The notes: a model not told the origin generated them from the letters alone. Shown: positions 45,957 to 55,404, counted from the first letter of the stretch. The stretch is 64,000 nt of DNA from Paracoccaceae bacterium (GCA_024742405.1 JANSYP010000002.1:124001-188000); one strand, 5' to 3'. Numbers and translations are program-made.

Positions 45957-46994
45957 TCAGAACCGCCCGTCGCGCGACAGCATAATCGGGATCGGCCTGG
46001 TAGGGCGGAAGGCGGCCAGAATGATCATCAGGATCGAAGTCATTGGCACCGCGATGATCGCGCCGGCCAGTCCCCAGAGCGATGACCACACAACCAGAGC
46101 GGCCAGCACGACGAAGGGCGACAGGTTGAGCGAACGCGCCATCATGCGGGGCTCGAACCAGTTGCCGACATAGACCTGCGCTGCGGTCAGCACCACGAGC
46201 ACGGCGGCCGATGGGCGCAGGGCGCCGGTTTGTGCAGCCGAATAGAGCACGACGATCCCGACGCCCACGAGCGAGCCGACATAGGGAATGTAGTTGAAAA
46301 TCGCGATCAGGAATGCCCAGAACACCGCGTTGTCGATCCCCAGGATCAGCATCAGCACATAGGAGATCAGGCCCAGTACGATGTTGATCACGGTCTTGGT
46401 GAAGAGGTAGGTGACGATCTGTTCGTTGATCCGTCCCACAACCTTGACCGCGGCGGCGCGATCCTCGCCCTCGCCGAAGATCAGCGTCATCTTTCGGTCA
46501 AAACTGCCCCGCTCGGCGACGAGAAAGGCCACATAGGTGATGATCAATACCGTATAGCCGCCGATGGCCGCCAAGGACCCCAAAAGCCCGATGGAAAAGG
46601 TCCCGAGGTCGATACGGTCCAGTGTCAGAGCGCGCAGGGTACCCCAGGTCGGCATGTCGCGCAGCCCGATCGCTTCGGCACCGCGGGTCAGCAGCGCCAG
46701 GATGTTCTCCTGATATTGCGGGGCCGACGTCGCAATACTGCGGAGATTGGCGATGGCCACCAACCCGATGGACGTGATCGCCAGACCAAAAATCGCCAGC
46801 GCAATCGAAAAGAGCATCCAGCGCGGCAGCGCCCCCATCACCGGCCAGCCGCGCATGGTTTCCACCGCACCCACCAGCACATAAGCCAACATCACCGCAA
46901 CCACGATGGGCAAAAGCACGGCCTGTCCGACGACCATGACATAGCCGATCAGCACTGCCAGTGCTGTGATGAAAAAGAAATCCCTCAAGGACAT
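45957..46994 (-). CDS. AI-2E/PerM-family membrane protein
   Basis: A 345-aa polytopic protein of the AI-2E transporter (PerM/TqsA) family with about 8 helices. Conserved parts are GQAVLLPIVVAVMLAYVL, NYIPYVGSLVGVG and EPRMMARSLNLSPFVVLAALV (the family's most conserved region). Members have been linked to signal export and to Na+/H+ antiport; the substrate here is unknown. It is on the same strand as the USP/TRAP genes upstream, with a gap of about 180 bp. Confidence 0.85.
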   Translation of the reverse strand: MSLRDFFFITALAVLIGYVMVVGQAVLLPIVVAVMLAYVLVGAVETMRGWPVMGALPRWMLFSIALAIFGLAITSIGLVAIANLRSIATSAPQYQENILALLTRGAEAIGLRDMPTWGTLRALTLDRIDLGTFSIGLLGSLAAIGGYTVLIITYVAFLVAERGSFDRKMTLIFGEGEDRAAAVKVVGRINEQIVTYLFTKTVINIVLGLISYVLMLILGIDNAVFWAFLIAIFNYIPYVGSLVGVGIVVLYSAAQTGALRPSAAVLVVLTAAQVYVGNWFEPRMMARSLNLSPFVVLAALVVWSSLWGLAGAIIAVPMTSILMIILAAFRPTRPIPIMLSRDGRF

Positions 46995-47175
46995 GACGCG
47001 CCCCGCTCACTGTCGCCCGCGCCCTTGTCGCGGGGCGTGTGCCAGCTGTCAAACGGCAGCTTGAGCGACGCATGACCCGCTGCGTCCAGCACAGCCGACA
47101 CGCGCCCTCCTCCGGTGCCGAAGCAAGAGTGCGCAATAGACGCCGTTCTCGGTGCAACCTCGGCGACGTTACAGG

Positions 47176-47607
47176 CTAGCGAACCACGAAAACCGAACAA
47201 CTGGCGTGACGGACCACGCGGCTGGCGTTGGGACCCAAAAGATAGTCGCGCAGCGCCGGGCGGTGCGCCCCGAGCACAATCAGCGTGGCCTTTTCCACCT
47301 CTGCCACGCGCAGCACCTCTTCATAGACCGTTCCGGTCGCGACGACATGGCGGACCTTGGCATTGACCTCGGCCCCGAGCGTCTCGCCGACAAAGGCCTC
47401 CAGCGCATCATGGGTTTCCTGCACTGCCTTCTCATGAAAGCCGGACGGGAAGAAACTGCCGACCATGCTGGTGCCATAGTCGGGCACGACCGTAAGCACG
47501 TCGAGACGGGCGTCATCGAGCTGCACCAACTGATAGGCGCGCTCCAGCACCGCCTTTTCATGCTCCGGCTGGCTGATATCCAGCGCACACAGAACCGTTC
47601 CACTCAT
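47176..47607 (-). CDS. Universal stress protein (UspA family)
   Basis: A 143-aa UspA protein: TVLCALDISQPEHEKAVLERAYQL, the ATP-binding-type loop IVLGAHRPALRDYLLGPNASRVVRH, and a C-terminal CSVFVV strand. It overlaps the TRAP permease stop by 4 bases. A UspA protein next to a TRAP transporter recalls TeaD of Halomonas, which regulates TRAP activity, so a regulatory role is plausible. Confidence 0.88.
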   Translation of the reverse strand: MSGTVLCALDISQPEHEKAVLERAYQLVQLDDARLDVLTVVPDYGTSMVGSFFPSGFHEKAVQETHDALEAFVGETLGAEVNAKVRHVVATGTVYEEVLRVAEVEKATLIVLGAHRPALRDYLLGPNASRVVRHASCSVFVVR

Positions 47608-50216
47608 GCCGGTACCTCGCTTGTTTCTTCCCGTGCCGCCCGACCCCTCTGCAGCCAGATTACACCGGCCAGCAGCAGGAATGCCGGAAGGAAGACCAAC
47701 TCCTGCGGCAACTGACTTTTCTCGGACTGAGCGGTCACGACGGTCACAGGTTCATCACCGTAGAAGTCGAAATCGGTCATGGTGTCAAAGAAGGGCGTGC
47801 CTGGGAACGGCTCTTCAAGAAGCATCGCGTCGCCTTCGGGGATCAGGGTGAGCCCCAGCGCCCCCAGCCGGTCCGCGCCGTTCGCCGCACCCTCCACAGG
47901 CAAGGCCAGGGTCGTCTCATCGATCTCGCCCGTCATGAAGTCCGGCCCACGCACGACCACGCGCAGCTGGCTGCCTTCCGGTGCTGCTCCCATGGCGGCC
48001 TCGAGATCCGCCGGTGCGATCGTCTCGAACGGCGGTTGCAGGCGGTCCATGAAGAAGTCGGGCCGGAAGAGGATGAAGGCGATGAGGATCAGCGCCAGGC
48101 TTTCATAGATGCGGTTCTTGGTCAGGAACCAGCCCATCGTGCCCGCGGTGAAAAGCAGTATCGCGATCGTCGAGACGATGAAGACAACGATCCCCTGCGT
48201 CCACGTCACGTCGATCAGCAGCAGATCCGTGTTGAAGATGAAGACAAAGGGCAGCGCCACGGTCCGCAGGCTGTAGAAGAAGGCAGTAAAGCCGGTGCGG
48301 ATCGCATCCCCGCCCGAGACCGCCGCAGCGGCGAAACTCGCCAGCCCCACAGGGGGTGTCACATCCGCCATGATCCCGAAATAGAAGACAAAAAGGTGCA
48401 CCGCGATCAACGGCACGATCAGACCCGATTGCGCGCCAAGCTCCACCACAACCCCGGCCATGAGCGAGGACACGACGATATAGTTGGCGGTCGTGGGCAG
48501 CCCCATACCGAGGATCAGAGACAGGAGGCCCACGAAGACGAGCATTGCGATCAGATTGCCGCCGGAGATGAACTCCACAAGATCCGCCATCACCTGGCCG
48601 ATCCCCGTCAGCGTCACGGTGCCGACGATGACGCCCGCGGTCGCCGTGGCGAGCGCGATGCCGATCATGTTGCGCGCTCCGTCGATCAGGCCCTGGATCA
48701 GATCCACGAGCCCGTCCGTAGCGGAGTTGACCACCGTGTTTTGCCCGCGGAAGATCGCCTTGAGCGGTTTTTGCGTGAGCAGGATCACAAACAGCAGCGA
48801 GGTCGCCCAGAAGGCCGACAGACCCGGCGATTTCTGTTCGATCATCAGGAAATAGACCAGCACGATGATCGGCAGCAGGTAATAGAGACCCGACTTGTAG
48901 ATCTCGCTGATGACCGGCAGCTCGACATGTTCGGCGTTGGGATCGTCCGGCACGAGATCCGGGCCCTGCGCCGCCAGCCAGAGCAGCGCCGCGTAGGCGA
49001 CAAAGACACCCGCGGCCAGGATCCAGCCTGCCCCCTCGGGCACGGCCGCGACGACCCATCCGACGGGGTACTGCACGAGATAACAGAGCGCCGCGAACCC
49101 GATGAAGAAGGCCGCCATCCCCCCGACGGTCTTGCCCATGCTGACGACCCGGTCGCCGAGCGTCGGCATGTTGAGCTTAACGGCTTCCAGATGAACGATA
49201 TAGACCAGCGCGATGTAGCTGATCGCGGCCGGCAGGAAGGCGTGGGTGATGACCTCCACATAGGAGATGCCCACATACTCGACCATCAGGAAGGCCGCAG
49301 CCCCCATGACGGGAGGCATGATCTGCCCGTTGACGGAGCTGGCCACCTCGACCGCGCCGGCCTTTTCGCTGGTGAAGCCGACCCGCTTCATCAGCGGGAT
49401 CGTGAAGGTTCCGGTGGTGACCACATTGGCGATAGACGAGCCGGAGATCAGACCCGTGGCCGCCGAGCCCACGACCGCGGCCTTGGCCGGCCCGCCGCGC
49501 AGGTGGCCCAGAGCCCCGAACGCCATCTTGATGAAGTAGTTGCCCGCGCCGGCCTTATCCAGGAGCGCCCCGAAGAGCACAAAGAGAAAGACGAACCGCG
49601 TCGACACGCCGAGCGCAATGCCGAACACGCCTTCCGAGGTGATCCACATATGGCTCATCGCCTTCTGCAGCGACGCGCCATTCCAACGGATGACATCGGG
49701 AACCCAGGCCGCCGATCCAAAAAACACATAGGCCAGGAAAATCGTCGCGATCACCGCCATGGCGGGGCCCAGCGCGCGGCGCGAGGCCTCGAACAGCAAC
49801 AGAAGACCAGCAAGGGCGAACCATTTGTCCACATCGTCGGCAAGACCGCCCGACTGCACGATCTTTTCGTAAAAGAAGAACCCGTAGAGCGCGAGGAACG
49901 AGCCGGCGACGGCAAATACCCAATCCTGGGCCGGAATGCGGTGGCGGGGCGAGGTCTTCAGCGCCGGATAGGCCAGGAAGGCCAGGAACATCGCAAAGGC
50001 CAGATGGAACTGGCGGGAGTTGTTGATGAGGTCGCCCGGCAGGATGTAGTTGGCCAGCGGCGAGGCCAGGATCACCTGAAACACCGACCAGACGAGCGCG
50101 ACCACCGCCATCAGGGTGCCCACCGCCCCGGCGGGACTCCGCGCCCCGGCATCTGTGGAGGCAACGAGCTCCTGAAGCTCTTCTTCGGAAAGCGGTCGGT
50201 TCTGGCTATCGGTCAT
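47604..50216 (-). CDS. TRAP-TAXI fused permease (DctQ-DctM) with DUF3394
   Basis: An 870-aa fusion of the small (first about 200 aa) and large TRAP subunits, the usual TRAP-TAXI arrangement. Landmarks are GALLDKAGAGNYFIKMAFG, GSAATGLISGSSIANVV and MGLPTTANYIVVSSLMAGVV. The last about 170 residues form a helix-flanked soluble domain of DUF3394 type (IAPADLEAAMGAAPEGSQLR...). It is preceded by a hairpin after the binding-protein gene. Substrate unknown. Confidence 0.9.
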   Translation of the reverse strand: MTDSQNRPLSEEELQELVASTDAGARSPAGAVGTLMAVVALVWSVFQVILASPLANYILPGDLINNSRQFHLAFAMFLAFLAYPALKTSPRHRIPAQDWVFAVAGSFLALYGFFFYEKIVQSGGLADDVDKWFALAGLLLLFEASRRALGPAMAVIATIFLAYVFFGSAAWVPDVIRWNGASLQKAMSHMWITSEGVFGIALGVSTRFVFLFVLFGALLDKAGAGNYFIKMAFGALGHLRGGPAKAAVVGSAATGLISGSSIANVVTTGTFTIPLMKRVGFTSEKAGAVEVASSVNGQIMPPVMGAAAFLMVEYVGISYVEVITHAFLPAAISYIALVYIVHLEAVKLNMPTLGDRVVSMGKTVGGMAAFFIGFAALCYLVQYPVGWVVAAVPEGAGWILAAGVFVAYAALLWLAAQGPDLVPDDPNAEHVELPVISEIYKSGLYYLLPIIVLVYFLMIEQKSPGLSAFWATSLLFVILLTQKPLKAIFRGQNTVVNSATDGLVDLIQGLIDGARNMIGIALATATAGVIVGTVTLTGIGQVMADLVEFISGGNLIAMLVFVGLLSLILGMGLPTTANYIVVSSLMAGVVVELGAQSGLIVPLIAVHLFVFYFGIMADVTPPVGLASFAAAAVSGGDAIRTGFTAFFYSLRTVALPFVFIFNTDLLLIDVTWTQGIVVFIVSTIAILLFTAGTMGWFLTKNRIYESLALILIAFILFRPDFFMDRLQPPFETIAPADLEAAMGAAPEGSQLRVVVRGPDFMTGEIDETTLALPVEGAANGADRLGALGLTLIPEGDAMLLEEPFPGTPFFDTMTDFDFYGDEPVTVVTAQSEKSQLPQELVFLPAFLLLAGVIWLQRGRAAREETSEVPA

Positions 50217-50247
50217 CGCGCGGATCCTAAGCGAGGGTCGTACTGAA

Positions 50248-50274
50248 AAGGGCCGGAGGTTTCCCCCGGCCCTT
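50248..50274 (-). terminator. Hairpin with T-run between TAXI gene and permease
   Basis: On the minus strand AAGGGCCGG / CCGGCCCTT form a 9-bp stem followed by TTTTC. It can act as an attenuator so that the binding protein is made in excess. Confidence 0.65.
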
Positions 50275-50287
50275 CCTGGTTATCGGA

Positions 50288-51256
50288 TCATTCGATCAAT
50301 CCAGCCTCTTTGTAGTACTTTTCTGCGCCCGGATGCAGCGGGGCGGACAGCCCGTCGGCGACCATCTCTTCCTTGGTGAGATTGGCAAAGGCGGGGTGCA
50401 GGTTGGTGAAATCGTCGAAGTTTTCGAAGACGGATTTGACCAGCGTATAGACGACCTCGTCATCGACGTTGGCAGAGGTCACGAAAGTCGCGCCGACGCC
50501 AAAGGTCTGAACATCCTCATCGGTCCCCCGGTACATGCCGCCGGGGATGGTGGCGACCCGGTAGAACGAATTGTCGTTGACCAGCCCCTCGACGGCTTCG
50601 CCCGACACTTCGACCAGGACACTGTCGCAGGCGGTCGTCGCTTCCTGGATCGACCCGGACGGGTGACCCACAGTGTAGACCATCGCATCGATCTGATTGT
50701 CGCAGAGCGCGGCAGACTGCTCGGCGGCCTTCAGCTCGGTCGCCAGCGCGAGGTCATCGACGGTCCAGCCCTTGGCCTCCATCAGCACTTCCATCGTGCC
50801 GCGCTGACCCGAGCCTGGGTTGCCGATATTCACCCGCTTGCCCTTGAGATCGTCGACCGTGGCGATTCCGGCATCGGCACGTGCGACGACGGTGAAGGGT
50901 TCGGGATGGACCGAGAATACCGCGCGCAGTTCCTCAAACGGCCCATCTTCTTCGAACCGCGACGAACCGTTGAAGGCGTGGTACTGCCAGTCGGACTGCG
51001 CGACGCCGAACTCCAGCTCGCCCGCGCGGATGGTGTTGATGTTGTAGACCGATCCGCCGGTGCTCTCGACCGAGCAGCGCAGCCCGTGCTCTTTTCGGCC
51101 CTGGTTCACCAGGCGGCAGATCGCGCCGCCGGTCGGATAGTAGACGCCGGTCACGCCGCCCGTCCCGATGGTAAAGAAGTCCTGCGCACTGGCCATTGGT
51201 GCCATCATTGCGCTCGCGGCCAACATTGCGGCCGTTAGTTTCAGTTTCGCAAGCAT
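50288..51256 (-). CDS. TAXI-family TRAP substrate-binding protein
   Basis: A 322-aa TAXI-family solute receptor. It has a signal peptide (cleavage after ASA, residue 24), then FFTIGTGGVTGVYYPTGGAIC, the conserved N-terminus of TAXI proteins, and GSVYNINTIRAGELEFGVAQSD and NIGNPGSGQRGTMEVL in the ligand cleft. Most TAXI ligands remain unknown; glutamate or glutamine is known for one. Works with the fused permease downstream. Confidence 0.9.
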   Translation of the reverse strand: MLAKLKLTAAMLAASAMMAPMASAQDFFTIGTGGVTGVYYPTGGAICRLVNQGRKEHGLRCSVESTGGSVYNINTIRAGELEFGVAQSDWQYHAFNGSSRFEEDGPFEELRAVFSVHPEPFTVVARADAGIATVDDLKGKRVNIGNPGSGQRGTMEVLMEAKGWTVDDLALATELKAAEQSAALCDNQIDAMVYTVGHPSGSIQEATTACDSVLVEVSGEAVEGLVNDNSFYRVATIPGGMYRGTDEDVQTFGVGATFVTSANVDDEVVYTLVKSVFENFDDFTNLHPAFANLTKEEMVADGLSAPLHPGAEKYYKEAGLIE

Positions 51257-51325
51257 TTAACGCTCCCTGTTATGAATGCGTCTTTTCCAGGTCGTCCCCA
51301 GGCCCGGCCCTGTGCATCTAACGGC

Positions 51326-52192
51326 TCAGGTGCCCGGCCAGTACTCTTCCAGATCGTGGTTTAAATTAGTGACGGCAGCAATCCTTTCCTGCGCCGATGT
51401 TCCCATCCGCGCCACAAGCATTCCCATGATCGTCTCGAAAAGCACGACAATCGCAGCGTTTGATGAAAAAAACTGCGGGCTTTCGGTCGGCACGACGAAA
51501 TGGTGGCTGGCATGGGGAAGCGCGGGACAGGCGTGAGTATCCGTGATGACGGCGACTTCGATCCCCAGGGCCTGCGCCGTGCGGGCGAGCCGGATCGATC
51601 CGCTGGCGAAAGGCCGCAGTGTAAGGATGATCAGGACGTCGCCCGGCCCCGCCCCGGCCAGCGCCGCCGCGCCGGATTGGCCGTACTGACCGATCATCCG
51701 CCACCGGTCGCTGAAAAAACCCGCCAGATAGACCATGTGATGGATCAACCCCCGGGAACTGAGCCCGCCCGCAGCATAGACGGTGCGGGCATCCCCGAGC
51801 GCATCCACCAGCCTGTCGATACGCTCCGGGTCGAGATCGCGCGCCGTCGAGGAAAGGTTTTCGATCACCGCGCTGCATTGCTGGTTGAGGAATGGTGGCT
51901 CCGACCCAGAGGCCAGACCTTCTTGCAACGCCTGCGCCCTCTCCGAAAAACCGGAGTAACGTTCGCCGACGGCGCGGCGCGCCATTTCGCGCAGATCCTC
52001 ATATCCGGGGAAACCAAGCGCCTGGGCCAGCCGCGTGAAGGTCGCCGGTGCCAGCTTGCTCTCTTCGGCCACGCTGCGCAGGCTGCGGGTGGCCACATCG
52101 ACCGGATTGGCAAGAACGTAGTCGGCCGCATTGCGCAGTCGACCGCTCAACCGGCTGTAATGCGCCGCGATCCTGTCTTCGATGTCCGGCAT
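51326..52192 (-). CDS. RpiR/MurR-family regulator with SIS domain
   Basis: A 288-aa RpiR-family regulator: an N-terminal HTH (LRSVAEESKLAPATFTRLAQALGF) and a C-terminal SIS domain (VYAAGGLSSRGLIHHMVYLA, GAGPGDVLIILTLRPFA). Though SIS domains commonly bind sugar phosphates, RpiR proteins next to TRAP and amino-acid genes often sense other molecules. It is divergent from the aminotransferase gene and on the same strand as the TAXI gene. Confidence 0.88.
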   Translation of the reverse strand: MPDIEDRIAAHYSRLSGRLRNAADYVLANPVDVATRSLRSVAEESKLAPATFTRLAQALGFPGYEDLREMARRAVGERYSGFSERAQALQEGLASGSEPPFLNQQCSAVIENLSSTARDLDPERIDRLVDALGDARTVYAAGGLSSRGLIHHMVYLAGFFSDRWRMIGQYGQSGAAALAGAGPGDVLIILTLRPFASGSIRLARTAQALGIEVAVITDTHACPALPHASHHFVVPTESPQFFSSNAAIVVLFETIMGMLVARMGTSAQERIAAVTNLNHDLEEYWPGT

Positions 52193-52253
52193 AGCTCTGA
52201 CCTATGTGCGCGATTTTTGTGGCTCGAACCTACGGAGGGCCATTGTAGGCACG

Positions 52254-52269
52254 TGAAACATATGTTTCA
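52254..52269. promoter_or_regulatory. RpiR-type palindrome upstream of the aminotransferase
   Basis: TGAAACATATGTTTCA is a perfect 16-bp palindrome lying 42 bp before the aminotransferase ATG and 62 bp before the RpiR start, in the 118-bp divergent gap. Its TGAAA/TTTCA arms match sites of other RpiR-family regulators. A second copy was not seen. Confidence 0.75.
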
Positions 52270-52310
52270 ATGTAAATCCACCCAGAAGCCCACACGAAAG
52301 GGCTGGCCCG

Positions 52311-53630
52311 ATGTCCCATGTCTTTGCCCGCAACTCCCGCAGCACACCACCGCGCGTCGCTCGCGGTGAGGGCGCGTACCTCTTTGACACCGATGGTAAG
52401 GCTTATCTCGACGGCTCCGGCGGCGCGGCGGTCTCTTGTCTCGGCCATGGCGATCCGGCGGTGACACGGGCGATCCGCGACCAGCTCGACAAGGTTGCCT
52501 TCGCCCATACCGGCTTTTTCACCTCCGAGCCCGCCGAGATGTTGGCCGACCGGCTTGTAGCGCTGGCGCCGGAGGGCATGGACCGGGTCTATCTGGTCTC
52601 TGGTGGATCCGAAGCGATGGAATCCGCGCTCAAACTGGCACGACAGTATTTTGTCGAACTCGGGCAGCCGCAGCGGCGCCGGATCATCGCACGCCGCCAG
52701 AGCTACCATGGCAACACGTTGGGTGCGCTCGCCGTGGGCGGCAATGCCTGGCGGCGCGAACAGTTCGACCCGCTGCTGATCGAGGCGCATCACGTCGCAC
52801 CCTGCTACGCTTACCGTGACCAGCGCGTCGGCGAGAGCCCGGAAGCCTACGGCGCGCGACTGGTGAGAGAGCTGGAAGACACCATCCAGAGGCTCGGCCC
52901 CGACACCGTGATCGCCTTCTTGGCCGAACCTGTCGTCGGCGCGACGGCCGGCGCGGTGCCACCGGTTCCGGGCTACTTCAAGGGCGTGCGCGAACTCTGC
53001 GATCGCTATGGGATCTTGCTGGTGCTCGATGAAGTGATGTGTGGCATGGGGCGCACCGGTACGCTCTTTGCCTGCGAACAAGAGGACGTGCGCCCCGACA
53101 TCCTCGCCGTCGCCAAGGGTCTGGGCGCCGGTTACCAGCCGGTGGGCGCGATGCTCTGCACCGCAACAGTCCACGACGCGATTGCGAACGGTTCGGGCTT
53201 TTTCCAGCACGGTCACACCTATCTCGGCCATCCGGTTGCCGCGGCTGCAGCGGGCGCCGTTCTGAGCCGGCTTACCGAGGACGGGCTCGTGGACCGCGCA
53301 GCCGCCATGGGCACCGTGTTGCGCGAGGCCCTGGAGGCCCGGTTCGGTCAGCACCCCCATATCGGCGATATCCGGGGGCGGGGGATGTTTCAGGGGCTGG
53401 AGATCGTTGCCGACCGGGATACCAAGACCCCCTTTCCGCCCGAAAACAGGATCGCTCCGCGCCTGAAGGCCGCCGCGTTCGAGGCCGGTCTGATCTGCTA
53501 CCCGATGGGAGGCACAATCGACGGGAAACAGGGCGCCCATGTGCTGCTCGCCCCGCCTTTCATCCTGACCGAAGACCAGGTCGGCGAGCTTGTGGACAAG
53601 CTCAGCCTGGCGGTCGAGGCGGTCACATGA
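52311..53630 (+). CDS. Class III aminotransferase of unknown substrate
   Basis: A 439-aa PLP-dependent class III (fold-type I) aminotransferase. Visible: the cofactor pocket VSGGSEAMESALKLA, RQSYHGNTLGA, the DEVMCGMGRTGTLF segment (cofactor aspartate), and AKGLGAGYQPVGA with the PLP lysine. Its stop overlaps the BKACE-like gene by 4 bases. Family members act on omega- or beta-amino acids, amines or polyamines. The substrate is not given by the sequence. Confidence 0.9.
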   Translation: MSHVFARNSRSTPPRVARGEGAYLFDTDGKAYLDGSGGAAVSCLGHGDPAVTRAIRDQLDKVAFAHTGFFTSEPAEMLADRLVALAPEGMDRVYLVSGGSEAMESALKLARQYFVELGQPQRRRIIARRQSYHGNTLGALAVGGNAWRREQFDPLLIEAHHVAPCYAYRDQRVGESPEAYGARLVRELEDTIQRLGPDTVIAFLAEPVVGATAGAVPPVPGYFKGVRELCDRYGILLVLDEVMCGMGRTGTLFACEQEDVRPDILAVAKGLGAGYQPVGAMLCTATVHDAIANGSGFFQHGHTYLGHPVAAAAAGAVLSRLTEDGLVDRAAAMGTVLREALEARFGQHPHIGDIRGRGMFQGLEIVADRDTKTPFPPENRIAPRLKAAAFEAGLICYPMGGTIDGKQGAHVLLAPPFILTEDQVGELVDKLSLAVEAVT

Positions 53631-54412
53631 CCCGACCGTTGCCGCGCCTCATGGTGGCGCCCAACGGGGCGCGCATGGGCAGACGGGATCATCCGGCCCT
53701 GCCCGTCACCCTGCCCCAGATCCTCGACACGGCGAAAGCCTGCCACGCGGCCGGGGCTGACGGGCTGCACCTGCATCTGCGCGACGAAACGGGTGGGCAT
53801 CTGCTCGATGCCCGCGCCTATCGCGACGCCCTCGCGGCCCTTTCGGAAACCGTCCCGGACATGGCGGTCCAGATCACTACCGAGGCCGTCGGCCTCTACA
53901 GCCCCGCCGACCAACGCGCACTGGTCCGCGACCTGGCTCCGCCGCTGGTCTCAATCGCGCTGCGTGAAATGATAGATGGCGGCGACATCGGCGAAGCGCT
54001 GCGGCTCTATATCGATTGCGCCCAGGCCGGCACCGGCGTGCAACACATCCTCCACGCGCCCGAGGACCTGCGTCGGCTGTCCGATCTGCTTCCGAGCGAC
54101 TTGTTGCAGAGCCCCGCCCTGCAACTGCTGTTCGTGCTGGGCAGCCATGGCGGCCGCAATGGCACGCCGGCCGATCTCAATGGCTTTCTGATCACGATGG
54201 CCAGGCTGGGGCTGCAGCCGGATTGGGGCGTCTGTTGCTTCGGCGCGGACGAGACGCGGTGCCTGCGGCTCGCGCATCAGGCGGGCGGTAAGCTGCGCGT
54301 GGGGTTCGAGAATAACTGGCTCGCCGACGATGGCAACGTCGCGCCCGACAACGCGGCCCGCGTCGCCGAGGTCGCCGGGCGGATCAAGAAGCGTCCCGAC
54401 GTTCCCGCTTGA
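53627..54412 (+). CDS. BKACE-like (DUF849) beta-keto acid cleavage enzyme
   Basis: A 261-aa protein of the BKACE (beta-keto acid cleavage enzyme, 3-keto-5-aminohexanoate cleavage type) family, which uses acetyl-CoA to cleave a beta-keto acid. The metal site HLHLRD (His48, His50) and RVGFENN (Glu228) are present. The usual TGG loop is replaced with VQITTEAVGLYSP, as in a divergent subgroup. It is about 20-50 residues shorter than well-known members. Coupled to the aminotransferase, which could supply its beta-keto substrate. Confidence 0.82.
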   Translation: MTRPLPRLMVAPNGARMGRRDHPALPVTLPQILDTAKACHAAGADGLHLHLRDETGGHLLDARAYRDALAALSETVPDMAVQITTEAVGLYSPADQRALVRDLAPPLVSIALREMIDGGDIGEALRLYIDCAQAGTGVQHILHAPEDLRRLSDLLPSDLLQSPALQLLFVLGSHGGRNGTPADLNGFLITMARLGLQPDWGVCCFGADETRCLRLAHQAGGKLRVGFENNWLADDGNVAPDNAARVAEVAGRIKKRPDVPA

Positions 54413-54435
54413 AGCGGTAGTCGGACCGGAAGACC

Positions 54436-55404
54436 TCAGGCGTCGGCCAAATGGCACGCGACCCGCGCCGGCCCCACAGCGCGCAGTTCGGGACGCTCCT
54501 CCAAACAGCGGTCAACCGCGATCGGGCAGCGCGGATGAAAGGCGCACCCGGTGGGCGGATTGATCGGATCCGGGATCTCGCCCTTGGGCGGATCGACCTC
54601 GCGCCCGAACGCATCCATGCGCGGCGCCGCATCGAACAACATCTGCGTGTAGGGGTGGCGTGGCCTGGCAAAGAGCTCCTCCGCCGCGGCCTCCTCGACC
54701 AGACGGCCGAGATAAAGCACGCCGATCCGGTCGGCCATATGCTGCACGACCGCCAGATCGTGGGTGATGAAGAGATAGGTCAGGCCGAGCTTCTCCTGCA
54801 GATCGCTCATCAGGTTCAGCACCTGCGCCTGTACCGAGACGTCGAGCGCCGAGGTCGGCTCGTCGCAGACGATCAGCCGCGGCTCTGAGGCCAACGCCCG
54901 GGCGATGCAGATCCGCTGGCGCTGCCCGCCCGAAAACTCGTGCGGATACTTGCCAGCATCCGCCGCCGACAAGCCCACCTGTTCCAGCAGCCGCTCGGCA
55001 AGGCCATTCGTTTCGCCGCCTTGCGCCGCGACTGGCTCGGCCACGATATCGCGCACGCGCCAGCGCGGGTTGAGCGACGCGTAGGGATCCTGAAAGATCA
55101 TCTGGATGTGGCTGCGCGTCTCGGCCACGCGGGCCTTGTCGGCCTCGCTCGCCAGATTGACACCCTCAATCTCGACATCGCCGTCCGAGGGCGGCAGCAG
55201 CCCCACGACCATCTTGCCGATGGTGGACTTGCCCGAACCGCTCTCGCCGACCAGCGCGTAGACCTGCCGTTCGGGAATGTCGAACGTCACATCGGACACG
55301 GCCGTCAGCAAGGCCTTGGGCAAACGTTCGATCACCCGGTTCAGCCAGGGTTTGGAGACATCGAAGACGCGGGTCAGATGGCGGATACGGACCAGGGCTG
55401 TCAT
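54436..55404 (-). CDS. Peptide ABC transporter ATPase, DppF/OppF type
   Basis: A 322-aa ABC ATPase: Walker A VGESGSGKSTIGK at about residue 57, signature EFSGGQRQRICIARALA, and Walker B LIVCDEPTSALD. The C-terminal TGCAFHPRCP and the four-cysteine-like tail are typical of oligopeptide-transporter ATPases. ATG 55404 overlaps the stop of the DppD-like gene. Last gene of the transporter operon. Confidence 0.9.
   Translation of the reverse strand: MTALVRIRHLTRVFDVSKPWLNRVIERLPKALLTAVSDVTFDIPERQVYALVGESGSGKSTIGKMVVGLLPPSDGDVEIEGVNLASEADKARVAETRSHIQMIFQDPYASLNPRWRVRDIVAEPVAAQGGETNGLAERLLEQVGLSAADAGKYPHEFSGGQRQRICIARALASEPRLIVCDEPTSALDVSVQAQVLNLMSDLQEKLGLTYLFITHDLAVVQHMADRIGVLYLGRLVEEAAAEELFARPRHPYTQMLFDAAPRMDAFGREVDPPKGEIPDPINPPTGCAFHPRCPIAVDRCLEERPELRAVGPARVACHLADA

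Noticed and set aside
48036-50246. A 736-residue open frame antisense to the TRAP-TAXI permease
   Set aside because: It is charged low-complexity (Arg/Asp/His/Gly) with no motif and covers a clear membrane transporter gene.
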